A DNA stretch of 64,000 nt from Acanthosepion lycidas (GCA_963932145.1 OZ010599.1:41757095-41821094); one strand, 5' to 3'; counted from the stretch's first letter, positions 1 through 12,606 are shown. Program-made: numbers and translations. The notes: generated by a model from the letters alone, not told the origin.

Positions 1-415
1 CTTCACCTTGGCAGCTACACTATGCCATCTCAATTCTAGTGAGTGCCAAGCATAAAGAAGCATCAAGCTGGTTTAGAAGCATCAGCAGAAAGATTCTTAA
101 CCCATTCATTTTCATTATATTCTTAGATAACAAAGCCGCTTTCAGTACATAGATAAAATGACAGTGTTTAATAGAATTAGAAAGAAGAAAAAAAACATTA
201 AAAATTCTGATTAATGCTATGAATATTTAACTTCATTTAGCGTGCTAGAGAAATCAAACAGTTTCTGTAATAAACCATTCTCGTCCAACTGCTAATCAAG
301 AAGCAGTGAGATAATAAACACCACAGAGAGAGATCAACTAAAATTTCAATAGTTAATATATGAAGGGCTGCTGAACCAACACTAACAAGAAACTCTTCAG
401 TAATCACTTAGAAAG

Positions 416-445
<30 letters not shown>
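416..445. repeat. A-run
   Basis: About 30 consecutive A. It may be the tail of an old plus-strand retroposon, but no body is recognisable upstream. Confidence 0.8.
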
Positions 446-448
<3 letters not shown>

Positions 449-1174
449 CTATGGCTATAATACCAGACACTCCATAAATCAAAAATGAATTTTGCCAGTT
501 AAGATATGAAAATAGTTAGGATATTGTAAAAAGGATATTTATTCACAACAATTGATGCTAATCTTAAAAAAATAAAAAATTATATATATATGTGTGTGCA
601 TATATATATAATTGAGAGAATAGAAAAGTCAAGAGCAGAACATTAGAAAGATTTTAGAGTTCCATGAAAATAAGTGGATACAACGTTTAAAAATGCACTA
701 TCCAGCTGGGCTTAACTATAAATTTAACAATATAGATAGTATTGATATATAATCCTACAAATCAAAACCTACCCACATTTCTCACCCACACATGCTTACG
801 GAAGTGTCGAGGCCTCACACTTATACACACACCCACACGAATATACACACTTACACACATCATACTCACTCACTCCCTAAGAACCAAATAACACACACAC
901 ACACACTTAACAGAGACATCTCCTTTCCAGGAACCAATAAAACTGTCAAAATGACCAAGGGAATTCAGAGCAGCATGAATTCATCCAGCTCTTATCTCAA
1001 ATAACAACTTAAAAGAGACTGTTTGACCAACACAAAGACTGGCCAAAATTCATGTTAAAAAAAATAAAAAAAAAAATAAAAAAACAAATGAAAACTACAG
1101 ACAAAAATTCATTTTCTCCATCAAGACATTCATTTCTGTAGTTCACTGCTACCAGCAAGCAGAAAATTATTTTT

Positions 1175-1212
1175 CCCCCTGATGATGGCCATTTTGGCCA
1201 AACTAGTCGAAT
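1175..1212 (+). other. Hammerhead-like motif, degenerate
   Basis: CTGATGA at 1179-1185 is followed by a GGCC...GGCC stem (1187-1190 with 1196-1199, five-base loop) and then AAAC. That is the layout of a hammerhead ribozyme core (CUGAUGA, stem II, GAAAC), but the first G of GAAA is A here. PLEs are known to carry such ribozymes in their terminal repeats. No PLE coding sequence lies nearby, so this is probably an inactive fragment. Confidence 0.35.
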
Positions 1213-1295
1213 CTAAATGAAATAATAAAAACGAAGGAATATTAATATACAACCCAGTGTGTCTGAAGATTTTAATTTTAATATTTTTTATTGTT

Positions 1296-1297
<2 letters not shown>

Positions 1298-1331
<34 letters not shown>

Positions 1332-1411
1332 CAGGCCTGAAGATTGTGTGCAAGCATGAAACAGAGTCCCCAATTGAATTGGTGTTGACATCAGTGCCTA
1401 CATATTTATTT

Positions 1412-1455
<44 letters not shown>

Positions 1456-1552
1456 CACACAGCACTTTTACTCTATAAATATAGAATACTGTAAAATTAT
1501 ATTTTATCATGTTTGTCTGCACACACACACACACACACAAAAAAAAAAAAAA
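1298..1552. repeat. Microsatellite cluster: (TA)n, T-run, (AC)n, (CA)n, A-run
   Basis: (TA)n at 1298-1328, a T-run at about 1415-1448 followed by (AC)n to 1462, then (CA)n and an A-run at 1520-1552. A dispersed module at 1330-1400 sits inside the cluster. Confidence 0.9.
1330..1400 (+). repeat. Dispersed module copy 1 (GCATGAAACA ... GTTGACATCAGTG)
   Basis: Shares the order GGCCTGA, ATGAAACA, GTTGACTTCAGTG with copies at 21478-21572 and 28152-28203. All three touch TA or CA microsatellites. It resembles the microsatellite-flanked ends of PLEs, but no coding sequence is attached. Confidence 0.55.
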
Positions 1553-1819
1553 CATTCCTGTTCAAACTAAACAACCAAGGAGCTATTAAAAAAAAATATT
1601 TGGTCATTTGATAAGATTTTAAAAAGTGGGTTAGACCAAAAACATTTTCAACATTTGTTTGTACATGTGTGTATGGATAGATGGCAGCATACATTATTTC
1701 TCTGGTATTTAAGAAAACACCTTTAGTGAACCATAAACAGAAGACAACCTAATGTAATACTACACAGTATGTGCCTAATTTGAACATTCTCATTTCTCTC
1801 TTGGACATGTTAAGAGATT

Positions 1820-2690
1820 AACATGGCAGCTTCCAACCTGATATAGGAAATGAAAAGCATGCTATATTTGTGCAACTAATCACCAACAATGGCAGTTTGA
1901 AGATAGCCAACTTCTTTAAAATTGCCAGATTCTTCATGTTCAAATTCACAAATGAGATGACGGCTTCTGACAGGTACATGGCAACCATGGCCAAGAGTAA
2001 TAAACATTTTAAGTGTTCAGATATTAAGATAGCTGAGGTTTTCTAGAAGGTCAGAGATATCATCAACCATGACATGAGCAAATTGATGAGAGCCATTGCT
2101 GAACTAATGTAGCCGAGTCCACCATCTGGTATATGGTGCATGAGGACATTAAATAAAAAATAAAGAAATAAAGAAAAAAACCTATATAATAAGGTGTTGG
2201 AGGTTCATGTTCGACAAATCCTGAGAGAACCATATGATCCAATCAAAATGCTTACTAAACAAGATCTAGCAGCCTAAGTATCCCAGTATGCTCTCTGACG
2301 AAAAGAGCTTTGACCAGGACCAAAAGATATCCATGGGATACACACCAAGTTCAAAGTCTCTGATGGTTTTAGTGGTTATGAGCAACAAAGGCAATTTCAT
2401 TCTGTCCCACTTTTTCTCACAGGACCTTGGATCAATGTCACCACTTACATTAAGGTACTGGACACTGTAATCAAGCCTAGAATTTTAAGGTGGCCCTAAT
2501 GAAACTAACTAAAAATATTCACAACTACATCTGGAGCATCAGCATTAGAAAGACCAACCAACAGTCCCACAATACCAAAAACTAGTTGAAGGCTGTCATC
2601 ATAGATGTGATGGATAACACAAGAACCACATTATCTGGACATACTGTTTGTTTTGACACCACATCATGGCTGAAAACAGTTTTATTAATA
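1820..2690 (+). pseudogene. Decayed Tc1/mariner-superfamily transposase
   Basis: Conceptual translation in several frames gives family-like blocks in the right order: VAESTIWYMVHEDIK at about 2105-2155 (second helix-turn-helix region), SDEKSFDQDQKI at about 2291-2330 (region around the first catalytic Asp), then a VMVLVVMSNKG-like block with SHFFSQDL, and near 2545-2615 ERKTNQQ/HNTKN/LKAVIIDVM-like C-terminal sequence written RKTNQQSHNTK. The segment that should carry the second and third catalytic acids is deleted. Frames change repeatedly and stops are common, so it is dead. No terminal inverted repeats could be assigned. The upstream part (1820-2040) is weaker than the rest. Confidence 0.7.
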
Positions 2691-2769
2691 GCCTTTTTTA
2701 AAGTGCAGAAATTTAAAAAAAAAAAAAACAAAAAAAAAAAACATTGACTTTATATTAAATATCTTTGTA

Positions 2770-2849
2770 TTAGGTTGGTACAAAAATAGTGCCGTTTTCT
2801 AACATAGTAACATATGTGAGAAAACAACATTATTTTTGCACCAACCTAA
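2770..2849. mobile_element. 80-bp mariner MITE, MADE1-like
   Basis: Begins TTAGGTTGGTACAAAAATAG and ends in the complement of TTAGGTTGGTGCAAAAATAA, flanked on both sides by TA (2768-2769 and 2850-2851), the mariner target duplication. The arms pair imperfectly over almost their whole length. The ends and the 80-bp size match the human MADE1/Hsmar1 MITE pattern. A related but near-perfect copy lies at 52687-52788. Confidence 0.85.
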
Positions 2850-3050
2850 TATTTACAGCAAATAGGGTTGCTCCTTAACATTTGAAAACACAATGGCATC
2901 TACACAATTGTTTGTGTAGTCATTCATAGCTTGCACAACACTAGGTGAACTGTCAGCATCAGGCAGCCTTGATCTAATGACAAGATAATTGGAGACTGAC
3001 TATGCCACATAGGATTTGATGGCAATACACAGATCAAGATTCAATGACCT

Positions 3051-3051
3051 C

Positions 3052-3084
<33 letters not shown>

Positions 3085-3105
3085 TATATACACACACAAT
3101 GTATG
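3051..3105. repeat. (AC)n(AT)n microsatellite
   Basis: AC dinucleotides grading into AT dinucleotides and back to AC. Confidence 0.85.
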
Positions 3106-4849
3106 CTTAGCTGAAAACCAATAAAAGTTCTATAAAGATAGTTATATTTTTTTTCTTCATTTCAGAACATTTTCCTTGATTGTGGCCAGAGTTTGAACAT
3201 AAATTGTCCAATTTCTTTTGAGTGCTTTTGGCTTTCATAAACCATTATCAAAAAAGATTTTGCGGATTAATAAGGTCATGTCTATATGACATTAATAAAT
3301 ACAACAAAAGAATAAAAATAAAAAGACAAACATGCCAGCAAAAATTACACGTATATTGTATCAAGTAAAACGACTACAAATAAAAACTTATGGCCATCTC
3401 AAATAGCATAAAATTTAAAAACTAGAGAAGCTCTAATGATAATTTTAAACATAAATACATTATTGCTAATAATTTCAAAATGGGATCTTAGAAACTTTAG
3501 AAATATCAATAGCAAATACAAACCAGGTTATATCTATAGAAAACTGAAGACTTGCATATATGTAATACCTCTAGAACCAATAATTTCACAAACTTCTACC
3601 CCTACCACTCAAAATATTAAACCTTCCTTATCTCCTAAATATGGCGTAAATTCCTCAAATGACTTCATACAATTTCTAAAAAAAGCAATAAACAAAATAA
3701 TGGCATGGTTCTCTTTTCCTCGTGCATTGTATGTGAGGGCTGAAGAATCAACCTAAAACTGTGAATAACAGCAAATATTCAGAGTTGAACATTCAATGCT
3801 TGAGATGCTAATGATCTTAAAGTTATGGACAATAAAATTCATACAATCTTTTTATTTAAGTAAAAATTGATATTTTGCAAAATCCTCTTCAATTACTTTG
3901 TAGTTTATATTAGGACAATTTTAGCATGATATTTCTTTCTCTTATTAGTTTAGATACTGGAATACAATTTTATTTTGACTATCATTCTTTACAATCCTAC
4001 TTATTCAGAACATTATCATGTGAATTAACAAATCTAAATGAAAGAAACTCTTATAATAGGTAAAAGGTTAAGCACGTTTCAGGCAATGATTTGTTTTAAA
4101 TTTTGCTTTATTTTCAATAGGCTTTATTCAAAGTTTAAGATAGCCAACCAATATTTCTTCAATTAAATGATTATAATAGTTTCATATAAAAATAGCCATC
4201 TTTTAGACATTTAAAAACATTTCTTAATACCTCAGTCCCTTCCTCTTCCCAAGCTTAAATAGATTACCTAAATTATCTAAGATAATTGGCTAATAACATT
4301 TCAGTTCAGAAATCTGATATAAAAATAGATTTTAAAGAGCAGAAAATACAAAATTCACTTTCAGTCAAATGCAGCTAAGAAAAAAGCCTGTAGAATTTAT
4401 TTTTTGTTATAAAGCCTTAAAGAGAAGATTACCAATTTAAAATAAAGTATATTCAAAATATATATGCTCACTTTCTCCAGAGATTCTCTCAGCACAAGCC
4501 CAAACCATACTTAACCATTTTTGTGTAGTAGTTCTTTGAATGATTCTTTTTTCCTCCAATTTCCCCAAAGTTTATCACTAGATATTCAAATCTAATCCAT
4601 CAATCTTCAGACAACTTATACTTTGGGATCATTATATGACTCCCTTCACCAGTTAGCTCCCAAATAAAAACAACCTTTCATCAACTTCCCTAATGATTCT
4701 TGTAATGAAAGAAAAAAGATCTAAATCTACCTAGCAAAAGAAAAAAAAAATAACTTCCTCTATTTGCCTAATGATAAATACACACAAATGTTAACATTTT
4801 CACTGATCCTTTATAAGAAATAGTTTATGCAGACATGAAACTATAACAA

Positions 4850-5262
4850 TCATTAATTCCGTAATGTAGCTTTCTTTTGCCTTTTCTATAAATACTTTCA
4901 TGGTAATTGTTCAGATGAGCTCTTTACTATGGTACCCAGACTTTATGAATTTAAGCACAGTACGAGATTGGCAACAAGGTCTCATCAATTCACAGTTGAA
5001 CTGACTAGATGCAATCATAAGTTCTATTCTAACAGTTTCTTTTCTCACTTGGAACTTTCTTTTAGCCCCATGCTTAACAGCCAATTTTGATCTTTAAAAA
5101 TTTAAATGCAATGTCAATCATTATCTACTGTCTTGATTCCTTTTCTATTGTTCTCACTCCTTAATAATGCTTCTCATTTTTCCTATTCTTTCCCACTCAG
5201 TAACCCTTTGTATCTTAGTGGCTTTACTGCCTTGCATGGAGTGATGTGAGTAAAAAAAAAAA
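4850..5262 (+). pseudogene. 3' end of a non-LTR retrotransposon (LINE), copy A
   Basis: Contains the C-terminal coding remnant and 3' UTR of the family also seen at 20.1, 33.1, 45.5 and 63.6 kb. Shared landmarks are GTAATGTAGCTT followed by CTTTTCTATAAATAC, CATGAATTTAAGCACAGTAC-type sequence, AAATTTAAATGCAATGTCAA, and a tail reading CTTTACTGCCTTGCATGG before a short A-run. It is severely 5'-truncated, has stops in all frames and ends in poly(A), as expected of a dead-on-arrival insertion. The clade (CR1/Jockey-like) is a guess. Confidence 0.7.
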
Positions 5263-5278
5263 TTTTTCAAATGCTTAA

Positions 5279-5517
5279 CGTTTCATGTGCAAGTTCTTTT
5301 GATATCTTGTATCTAGAACTCTCTTCCAGCTTCTTGCTTTCCAGCCAATTTTGATCATCGAAAATTTAAATACAATGTCAATCCTTATCTACTGTCCTCT
5401 TGATTCCCCTTTTAATGTTCTAGCACCTTAATCTTTTTCTTTTGCACTCAGTAAGTCCTTGTATCTTAGTGGCTTTATTGCCTTGCATGGGGTGATATAA
5501 TTAAAAAAAAAAAAAAA
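5279..5517 (+). pseudogene. LINE 3' end, copy B, directly behind copy A
   Basis: A shorter second copy of the same tail begins 17 bases after the first poly(A): AAATTTAAATACAATGTCAA, CTTGTATCTTAGTGGCTTTA, TTGCCTTGCATGGGGTGATA and an A-run. The two tails are head-to-tail. This is either two insertions at one A-rich target or a local tandem duplication with a deletion. Confidence 0.7.
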
Positions 5518-5967
5518 AGATTCCTGCGATTCATCGTTTTACAACTCACAACGTGCAATTCTTACTGATTCATTTTCTTATTTCCAACACAAACCTTAAG
5601 GAAATAAAATGCCATCAGATATTATAATAATATTTCCATTATCAATTAAAATGCTTAAACCCATAACAATAAAAAGAGAAAATTGAAGCAGACAGTGGAT
5701 GATGATTGTTGTACATATTAACGCTAAAAGATTATTATAAGAATGCAAGAGAAAATCTTTGCTATGATGAGTCTACATAATGGTTATTCTACTATTTCAG
5801 CCATAATTATTATACAAGCCAATTATGTTGATGATATATTTAATTAGAATCCAATAGCTATATGAAATTAACACCATTACCTACTTTCTGAATAGTTAAT
5901 TACAATAGAAAATAAACAGATTTTACAAAAATTAAAAGTTTGCCAATGTTTAACCTTTGTGCCTGGA

Positions 5968-5993
5968 AAAAAAAAAAAAAAAAAAAAAAAAAG
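5968..5993. repeat. A-run
   Basis: About 26 consecutive A with no recognised retroposon body upstream. Confidence 0.8.
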
Positions 5994-6207
5994 TGTCAAA
6001 AGTACAGTTATTCATTTGACACTGCTATTACTGTATACACTGTTGACTCTCACAGCAATGTTTATCATTTTAAAACGTGATGATTAGAACTTTAATAAAA
6101 CCCAGACATATGAATGTAGATTTATACATTTTCATTATTCTTGAGAAATGACAACAAAGATATTAAACTATTTATTAGATTGCTTATTTACAAGAATAAT
6201 TTTATAT

Positions 6208-6632
6208 TGACAAAATTATAAAAATATGTGAACCAACTATAATGAAATGTTTATTATTTACAATTTTATAAAGAAATGAATATGAAAAGAATTTTTTTTT
6301 TTTTTATTAAATTTCTAAAAATGTCTGAACAAGTTAAATAAACAGATAAAACAAGTAACTATAATTATAAAAAAATGCATTTTCAGGGCATTCCTTTCTT
6401 TTGTGCTCATCCCATAAACTCACTAAAATTATTTTCATAATTATTTATAAAATGGTAAATAATAAATATTACATTGTAGTTGGTTTACACATTTTGATAA
6501 TTTTGTAAATTTCTTAAAAGATTTTTCAAATTTATTTCTTTATAAAATGGTAAATAATAAAATCTTTATAAAAGTTAAATAATAAATATTGCTTTGTATT
6601 TAGTTCACATATTTTTGTAATCTTATAAATAA
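6208..6632. mobile_element. Foldback repeat with one inverted and one extra direct arm
   Basis: About 70 bases at 6208-6278 (ATATGTGAACCAACTATAAT within) are the approximate reverse complement of 6443-6520 (ATTACATTGTAGTTGGTTTA within). A third, longer arm in the same direction as the second follows at 6536-6632 and contains a small internal duplication. No coding sequence is present. It is likely a MITE or foldback element that gained an extra arm. Confidence 0.6.
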
Positions 6633-7889
6633 ATGTTGCCGAGGAAGTAAAAAGTGTATCCAGAAAAAAGTGGCATCAACGAAATAACCATTCTTTTGAC
6701 ACACCGTTTTTTGTTTTGTTAGAAGGCATGAAGGTAAAACATTGTCAGTTCTGTATAATTTGCTTGAATTTCTAGAGTGGGAAGTTATTATTTACTTGAT
6801 TTGCAGTTGGATTGAAGAAGATCAGATGACACAATGGCTGAAACATTGTGATAAAGATGAGGATATTAAAGCCAATTGTAAATAATGAAAAGTCTATACT
6901 ATGCATGGCAACAAATCTTATAAACCAAGCAAAGAGAACATAAAATCTTTATATCGTTAGTTTAGTGATTTGCTAAAAGATACATTATTATAATTGCTTA
7001 TTTTAAACAGTTTCTATATCGGTGATTTCACAAGTATTCACAATCTAAATATAGAAGACTTTAGACATAGAACAAAATCAATCATATCAGTGACTGATTC
7101 CAAGTCACAACCTTAACACCCTTTCCCCACACACATATGAAGACACTTCTTTCTTGGAATAATGCAAATTCAAAACCAATAATCTAACACCAGATGATCA
7201 TCCATGGCTACGAAACCATGCCTACAAACTTAGAATATTGAAACCTGCAGATGTTGGCTGCTAGTTGGTGTGTAGTGCAGCCTGTCCAGATAACATTAAC
7301 AAGATAGAAACAAAAATCGAAACTTAACTTTGAGCAACAAATTAAAATCATGCATTTGTATATAACTCTTATGTTAATTTTATTCTTTGTAAAGTATACA
7401 TGTTCTTTAAAATTACTAATTGGTTCTAATGCCTTCTTGCTTGCTAATGTCACCTCTTTTTCACTCCCCCCACACAAAGGAGACTGTATCATCCACTTTG
7501 GGAATCTGAGCTTTAAATGTTGATAATAATCTTGAGTCAAATTTTGGAAGACCTACATACTAGCTTAAAAGCCACTCTACTAGGTTGCATTTAAACTAAC
7601 TCCTTCAGAGTGCTCTTGATTGGGCCTTCATCACAATAGGTAGGGGGGAGTAGATGCAATAGCCAACAATAAACTGAAAACTAATTGCTGCATTAATATT
7701 TAAGCTTACATTTTAAAAGTTCAACAATAATTCCTCTGCCACTGCTTAATTTAAAGACGATTTGATGCATGTAGGTCCTTACTTTCCATACAAACAATTA
7801 TTTTTATTTCATGGGCGACTTTCGCTGGATTTCTCAATTTCAATTATTCCAAAATTATAAAAATTGTTATCACACAAAAAAATTTATTA

Positions 7890-7890
<1 letters not shown>

Positions 7891-7927
<37 letters not shown>
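7891..7927. repeat. A-run with A-rich flank
   Basis: About 37 A, followed by an A-rich purine stretch to about 7977. Confidence 0.8.
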
Positions 7928-7930
<3 letters not shown>

Positions 7931-9157
7931 TAAGAATAAAAAATAAAATAAAATAGAAAAAGAAAGGAAAAAAAGCGTCAAAAACAATCACAGTAATGAA
8001 AATTCAGGAATCCAAAGTTTGGGGAATGTAGGTCTACATCCAGCCCAGGATGTTTTTAATTTGCTCACAGTCAGCCTGATTCCAAAATGGTATGATATGT
8101 TGGGCTACAGCCACTAGGAATAAAGTTGAAAAAGAGTGACAGTGACACACATTTTCATTTATTATATAGATTAATTAGTTCACCCCAAGTAATAATGCCA
8201 CTAAGATGCAAGGTGTTACTGAGAATGAAAGAGAATGAGAAGACTTAAGAAGAAACTGGAAAACCTATCCTAAGCAGGAAGTAAGGAATAAACCAAATAT
8301 ACAAAACAAAAACATAAATTTTTATTCAGTAAGAATTCTTTCAAAACTAGAATTATTAAACACTACCAACATGTTCTCTCTGTCTAACTTTCTTCCAACA
8401 AAGTTGTTTTGTCAGAATTAGAATTAACTTTCCAAAGGTTTTTTTTTTAAATTTTTTTTTTTATTTATTGTATACATGGAAGTACTTTTGACTTAATACA
8501 GTTGTTATCAATGTTAATGGTCTTGCGTGCCATTAGAATTTCATGATTAGCAAATTCCAGCATTTCTACACCTACTGGAATCATTTTCATGCCAATAAGA
8601 GGTGATGTCATTTACAACTATCAAAATGAAATTATAGGTTGTTTTTTTTTTAAAACTACACGCACTTCAATAGACAATCTCCTTTGGAGAAAGATACCCT
8701 ACTTAATGTTGACTGATACCCTTATATCCAGAAATTAAAATCTTTCTTTGCATGGAGTCCTAGAAAAACTAAATAAAAAGTTGGGACAGTCAGACATTGT
8801 CGATATTGTTTAATAATATATCTCCTGACAGCTATTTGGTGACTCACTCAAATCCAGTATTATTTACAAACAAGGAGTATGGTTTTAAAATAATTAACAA
8901 TGAGACTTAATCTTTTTTTAATTTAATATTGTATTGTCAATGTTATAATAAAAGGAAAAGTGGGAATTCAAAGCAGCTCTTCAAAATCTGATTATGTTGC
9001 TTCACTTGGTAGGCTGTTGATGCATCAGTTACCTGCCAACTGCACATCTTTGGCATGTTACAATAAAACTGCATCATCTCTGCACAAAAGATTTTTGAGG
9101 ATTTGCTACCAGGGTTTCATGACAACATGAAAGTTCAATCTATTACACTACAAATGT

Positions 9158-9300
9158 GGGCACCTTGGCATGGTGTAATGGTTAGGAAGCATATCTTGCT
9201 AGATCAATTACAACTGAGTAGTGAGTTTGATCCTCACTGGGTGCTCCATACTTTCGGCCTTGTGCCACATCTAAGTTCAGCTTAGTAAATAACTGAAAAA
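9158..9300 (+). mobile_element. tRNA-derived SINE
   Basis: The head folds like a tRNA at its ends: GGGCACC (9158-9164) can pair with GGTGCTC (9240-9246), with one G-T pair, and the T-arm is intact as GTGAG TTTGATC CTCAC. TGGTGTAATGGTTAGG fits a diverged A box. The 89-nt span and the lack of a convincing anticodon arm argue against a working tRNA gene. A short body follows, ending near an A-rich stretch at 9296-9302. Confidence 0.65.
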
Positions 9301-9975
9301 CTACAAATGCACCTATTCAGTCAATTCATCTTCACAAAGGAAAACTATTATTACAGGCGTTCCATATCAGTTGTAGAAGACAAATGAATAACCCTTGTGT
9401 GTTATGGAAAAATTTAAAGCAAAATTTAATGGTATTGGTAATATTAGTCGATCGTTATAAGGAAGCATACAACACTTATTGACCAAGCAACCAATGCTGT
9501 TAATTGAAATTTATAAAATTTTTCAATTTTTCGGGAAAATAGGTTTCTCATGTTCACTGTTATTGCTCTTTCTATCGATGGTGGCTACTTTTGTTTGAAA
9601 TAGTATAAAATGTCAAAATCTTGATTATGTTATTTTCCCTTCAAGTTACATGTGCTAGTTGTTGAAAATCCTCAAGTGATGTGGCTTCTGTTATTTGATA
9701 CAGTTCTTTGTGATTCTGTAGCACCAGACCTACAGGTCTCATTTGAGAATGCAGTTGTATACAGCTGACAGTTTAGATATGGCACCATGCATGACATCCA
9801 CATGGAAGTCTCAATCTGGCGGGACTATTTAAGAATACAGGTTTTTAGGTTAATGTAAGGCACATAGACATTACCAATGTCCACTTTAATAAAGGACTTG
9901 TTCAAATTTTGAAATCAGTTTTTCTCCTCCTTAGAGAATTATATAAAATTAAAAAATTTTGATAGCTAATAATAT

Positions 9976-10021
9976 CAAAATGTGAGAGACCGAGTCTTTA
10001 GGCTTGAGATCTCACATTTTG
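9976..10021. repeat. Short perfect hairpin
   Basis: CAAAATGTGAGA (9976-9987) and TCTCACATTTTG (10010-10021) are perfect inverted repeats around a 22-base loop. Confidence 0.7.
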
Positions 10022-12418
10022 TCATTGAGCAGTTGCAATATGACGGTAATTTACCATTATGACTATGGTTTTTACAAGTACATATATCTTAACAAATCTA
10101 CTACAATTGACTGCCATGCCAATCTATGGTTGTAGGTGTCAGCTGGGCAAGATAGTATAATGTTCAAAGACCCCAAACTGCTAATGAACCCAGCATTAAT
10201 ATTACTGATGACCCATCTTAGCATTTGTTATTTATTTTCAGAACTATACAAAGGTATCCTTTATTTAGATTTAATTAGAAAATTGAAAATACAGATGCAT
10301 ATTAGCATTCATGAAAACAATAAGACAAATAATATTTTGCTATTTATGATAATAGCAACTAACTGTAATGTAAATTCAGTGGTAGCTATGATACAAAAAG
10401 TCACTAATCTTTGGCCCATCCGCTGATGCAAGAAAAACAAGATTTTAACCAAAATTACAAACATGCTAGAAAGGTTTAAAAAATTTAATAAAATAAAAAT
10501 ATTTTGTTTTTGACTTTTCTTAATAAACATTTTTATCAAGTTTGGAGCCTTTTTTCATCACGGTATGCTCCTCTTTAGAAAATTTTTGGAGGTGCCTATT
10601 CTGAGTAGCATAAAAACTCATTAAAAAAGGGAGATATTATCAAAAACTATGATTGCAAATAAACGAGTTTTTTTAACAGAAAATATTATGAAATATTTAA
10701 TGAGGAAGAATATGTTATTTCAAGAGATTCATTAATTTTTCTTTTTATCATGTTTTTTTTTTTCTAAATACTTTGGATATGAAATTTCAATCTGAGAAAA
10801 AATAATTCCTTTTGTTTGACCTCTCAATATAAAAAAATAAAAATAAAGAGAGTATTTAAAACATCTAGTTAAATTAAAAAGCAGAGACATACGCATTATT
10901 TATGATTCACTTTCCAAGTAAAAACCGGGAAGATGATCATGAAAAAATAGAGGAAGCACATCGTAGTCCAGGAGATGCTAAGGTGAGGGACTAGGAAGAG
11001 AATAAAAGTGTAAGGTCGACCACACCTGCCATCAGCAACATGAGTTTCTCTGTAGTGAAGAGTGGCTCATCATACATAATACATGTGAGCCCGAGAAGGT
11101 GTGTAATGTTTAAGTAAAATATACACGAGAGAAAAGACGACAACAAAGAAGTGGATGTGATTGAGAAACAGTATCCAAGCGAAAAGACAGACTAACATTT
11201 CATTTAAATTTAAAAGAGAATATTTCTTTTACATAAAACCAATGTGAAGAAGATTGTTTTAGTTTTTAATCAAGAAAAGCAATTGTTGCATCTTTTTTTT
11301 TCGTGTAAACAAAAACTAGGAAGAACTGATCTGGATAGGAAAATGCCCTCCGTTGAAATGTGGTCGCCGCACAAATAATCAATACATAGGATTTTAGTTT
11401 TAACATGTACTATTAAAATCATACGTTGCTTATAGAAGGGTTGAACTTGAACAAATCTGTTGAGTGGAAAGAAGGAAAGAAAGGAAGGAAACAGAATTCC
11501 TTTACACAAAAAGAAAATCCGATCAATAAAAAAGACAGGGCAGAAACCAACGAACCATAAGCAAGCAGGAAAAACAAACCAGCAACGAAAGAAAAGAAAA
11601 ACACTATTATTTATTATTATTCATGGATTTTTAAAATAGTTCAGTTTTAACCTTATGTTATCAACTTTTAATTTATTTGTAGATTTTGAGTTGACTTTGA
11701 GGACTGAACTAAATTTTATTTTGAGATATTGAAAAATTTGATACAGTTTCGTTTTTAATTACTACTATTACTACTACTCACTGTCATTAGTTTTTTTTTT
11801 TCTAAATTAAGTACAAACAAATCGATTGCAGATTTATTCACTTAACCATCATAACATTAAGTTTTAATTTAAAACTTAAAGTAAAAAAGCTGAACTCATA
11901 ACAGAGCCTATTCAAGATATTTATTCTGAATTTGATTTTAAATCGCAAAATTTAAAATGAAAATTTAAAAAAAAAAAAAAAAAAAATCACTTTGTCGCAT
12001 TTTTTATTTTATTTTTACAATTATTAAGTTTTTTTTTTCGTAATAAAAAAGGTAATTATTGAATTTTAGCAGGTAAAAGAGAGACTAGAGTAGACTCTAG
12101 AGAGAGAGAGAGACAGACAGACAGAAAATGCCTGTCCAATATTCTGTGAAATAACTTCACTTATCTACCCAGGTAAGCTAGAGACGTGAGCCAAACAAGC
12201 AGCACGTGTGTAAAAATGCCTAACCCCGGGATGCATAGAGCCAGGATTGAATAATGCGCACAGTGCTGCTAGAGGAAAAGACATTTTAAATTACTAGAGA
12301 TGGTGCTACAACTGATCTTTTAGAGACCGTGACTACGAGACAGAGCCTTAGATTTGATGGGAGTGATAGTTTCGACGTGAATAGAAAGATTTAGGAATCA
12401 TTTTTTGGGGGGGAACCA

Positions 12419-12606
12419 CAATAATGTCATCATCATCTGCAATGAGATGAGGTCTCTGGTAAAGCGGCTAATGAATGAATGATGAAACTCCCTAGGGGGT
12501 ACAGGAGCGTCAGTTCAAACCATGAGCGAGGTTATTGATTCGATTAGTGTAATTTATTTAGCATTAAGGACAAAAAAAAAAAAAAAAGAAAAGAGAGAGA
12601 GAGAGA
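12419..12606 (+). mobile_element. Possible tRNA-like SINE with A-run and (GA)n
   Basis: GGTAAAGCGGCTAATGAA could be a diverged A box and CAGTTCAAACC a B box, followed by a short body, an A-run (about 12571-12586) and (GA)n. No second copy is visible in the window, so the call is tentative. Confidence 0.3.

Noticed and set aside
3436-3756. 106-codon plus-strand ORF
   Set aside because: No recognisable family, AT-rich composition, no splice context. Length is within chance expectation for a 64-kb window.
7208-7540. 110-codon minus-strand ORF as the next CCDC88 exon
   Set aside because: No HOOK-domain residues, no suitable acceptor phase and no similarity to the expected continuation.
9158-9247. 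Functional tRNA gene
   Set aside because: Acceptor and T-arm pair, but there is no proper anticodon arm, the A box is diverged and SINE body sequence follows.
12097-12170. Minor (GA)n/(GACA)n tract and CCAGGTAAGC as a splice site
   Set aside because: An isolated donor-like word without coding sequence or partner acceptor.
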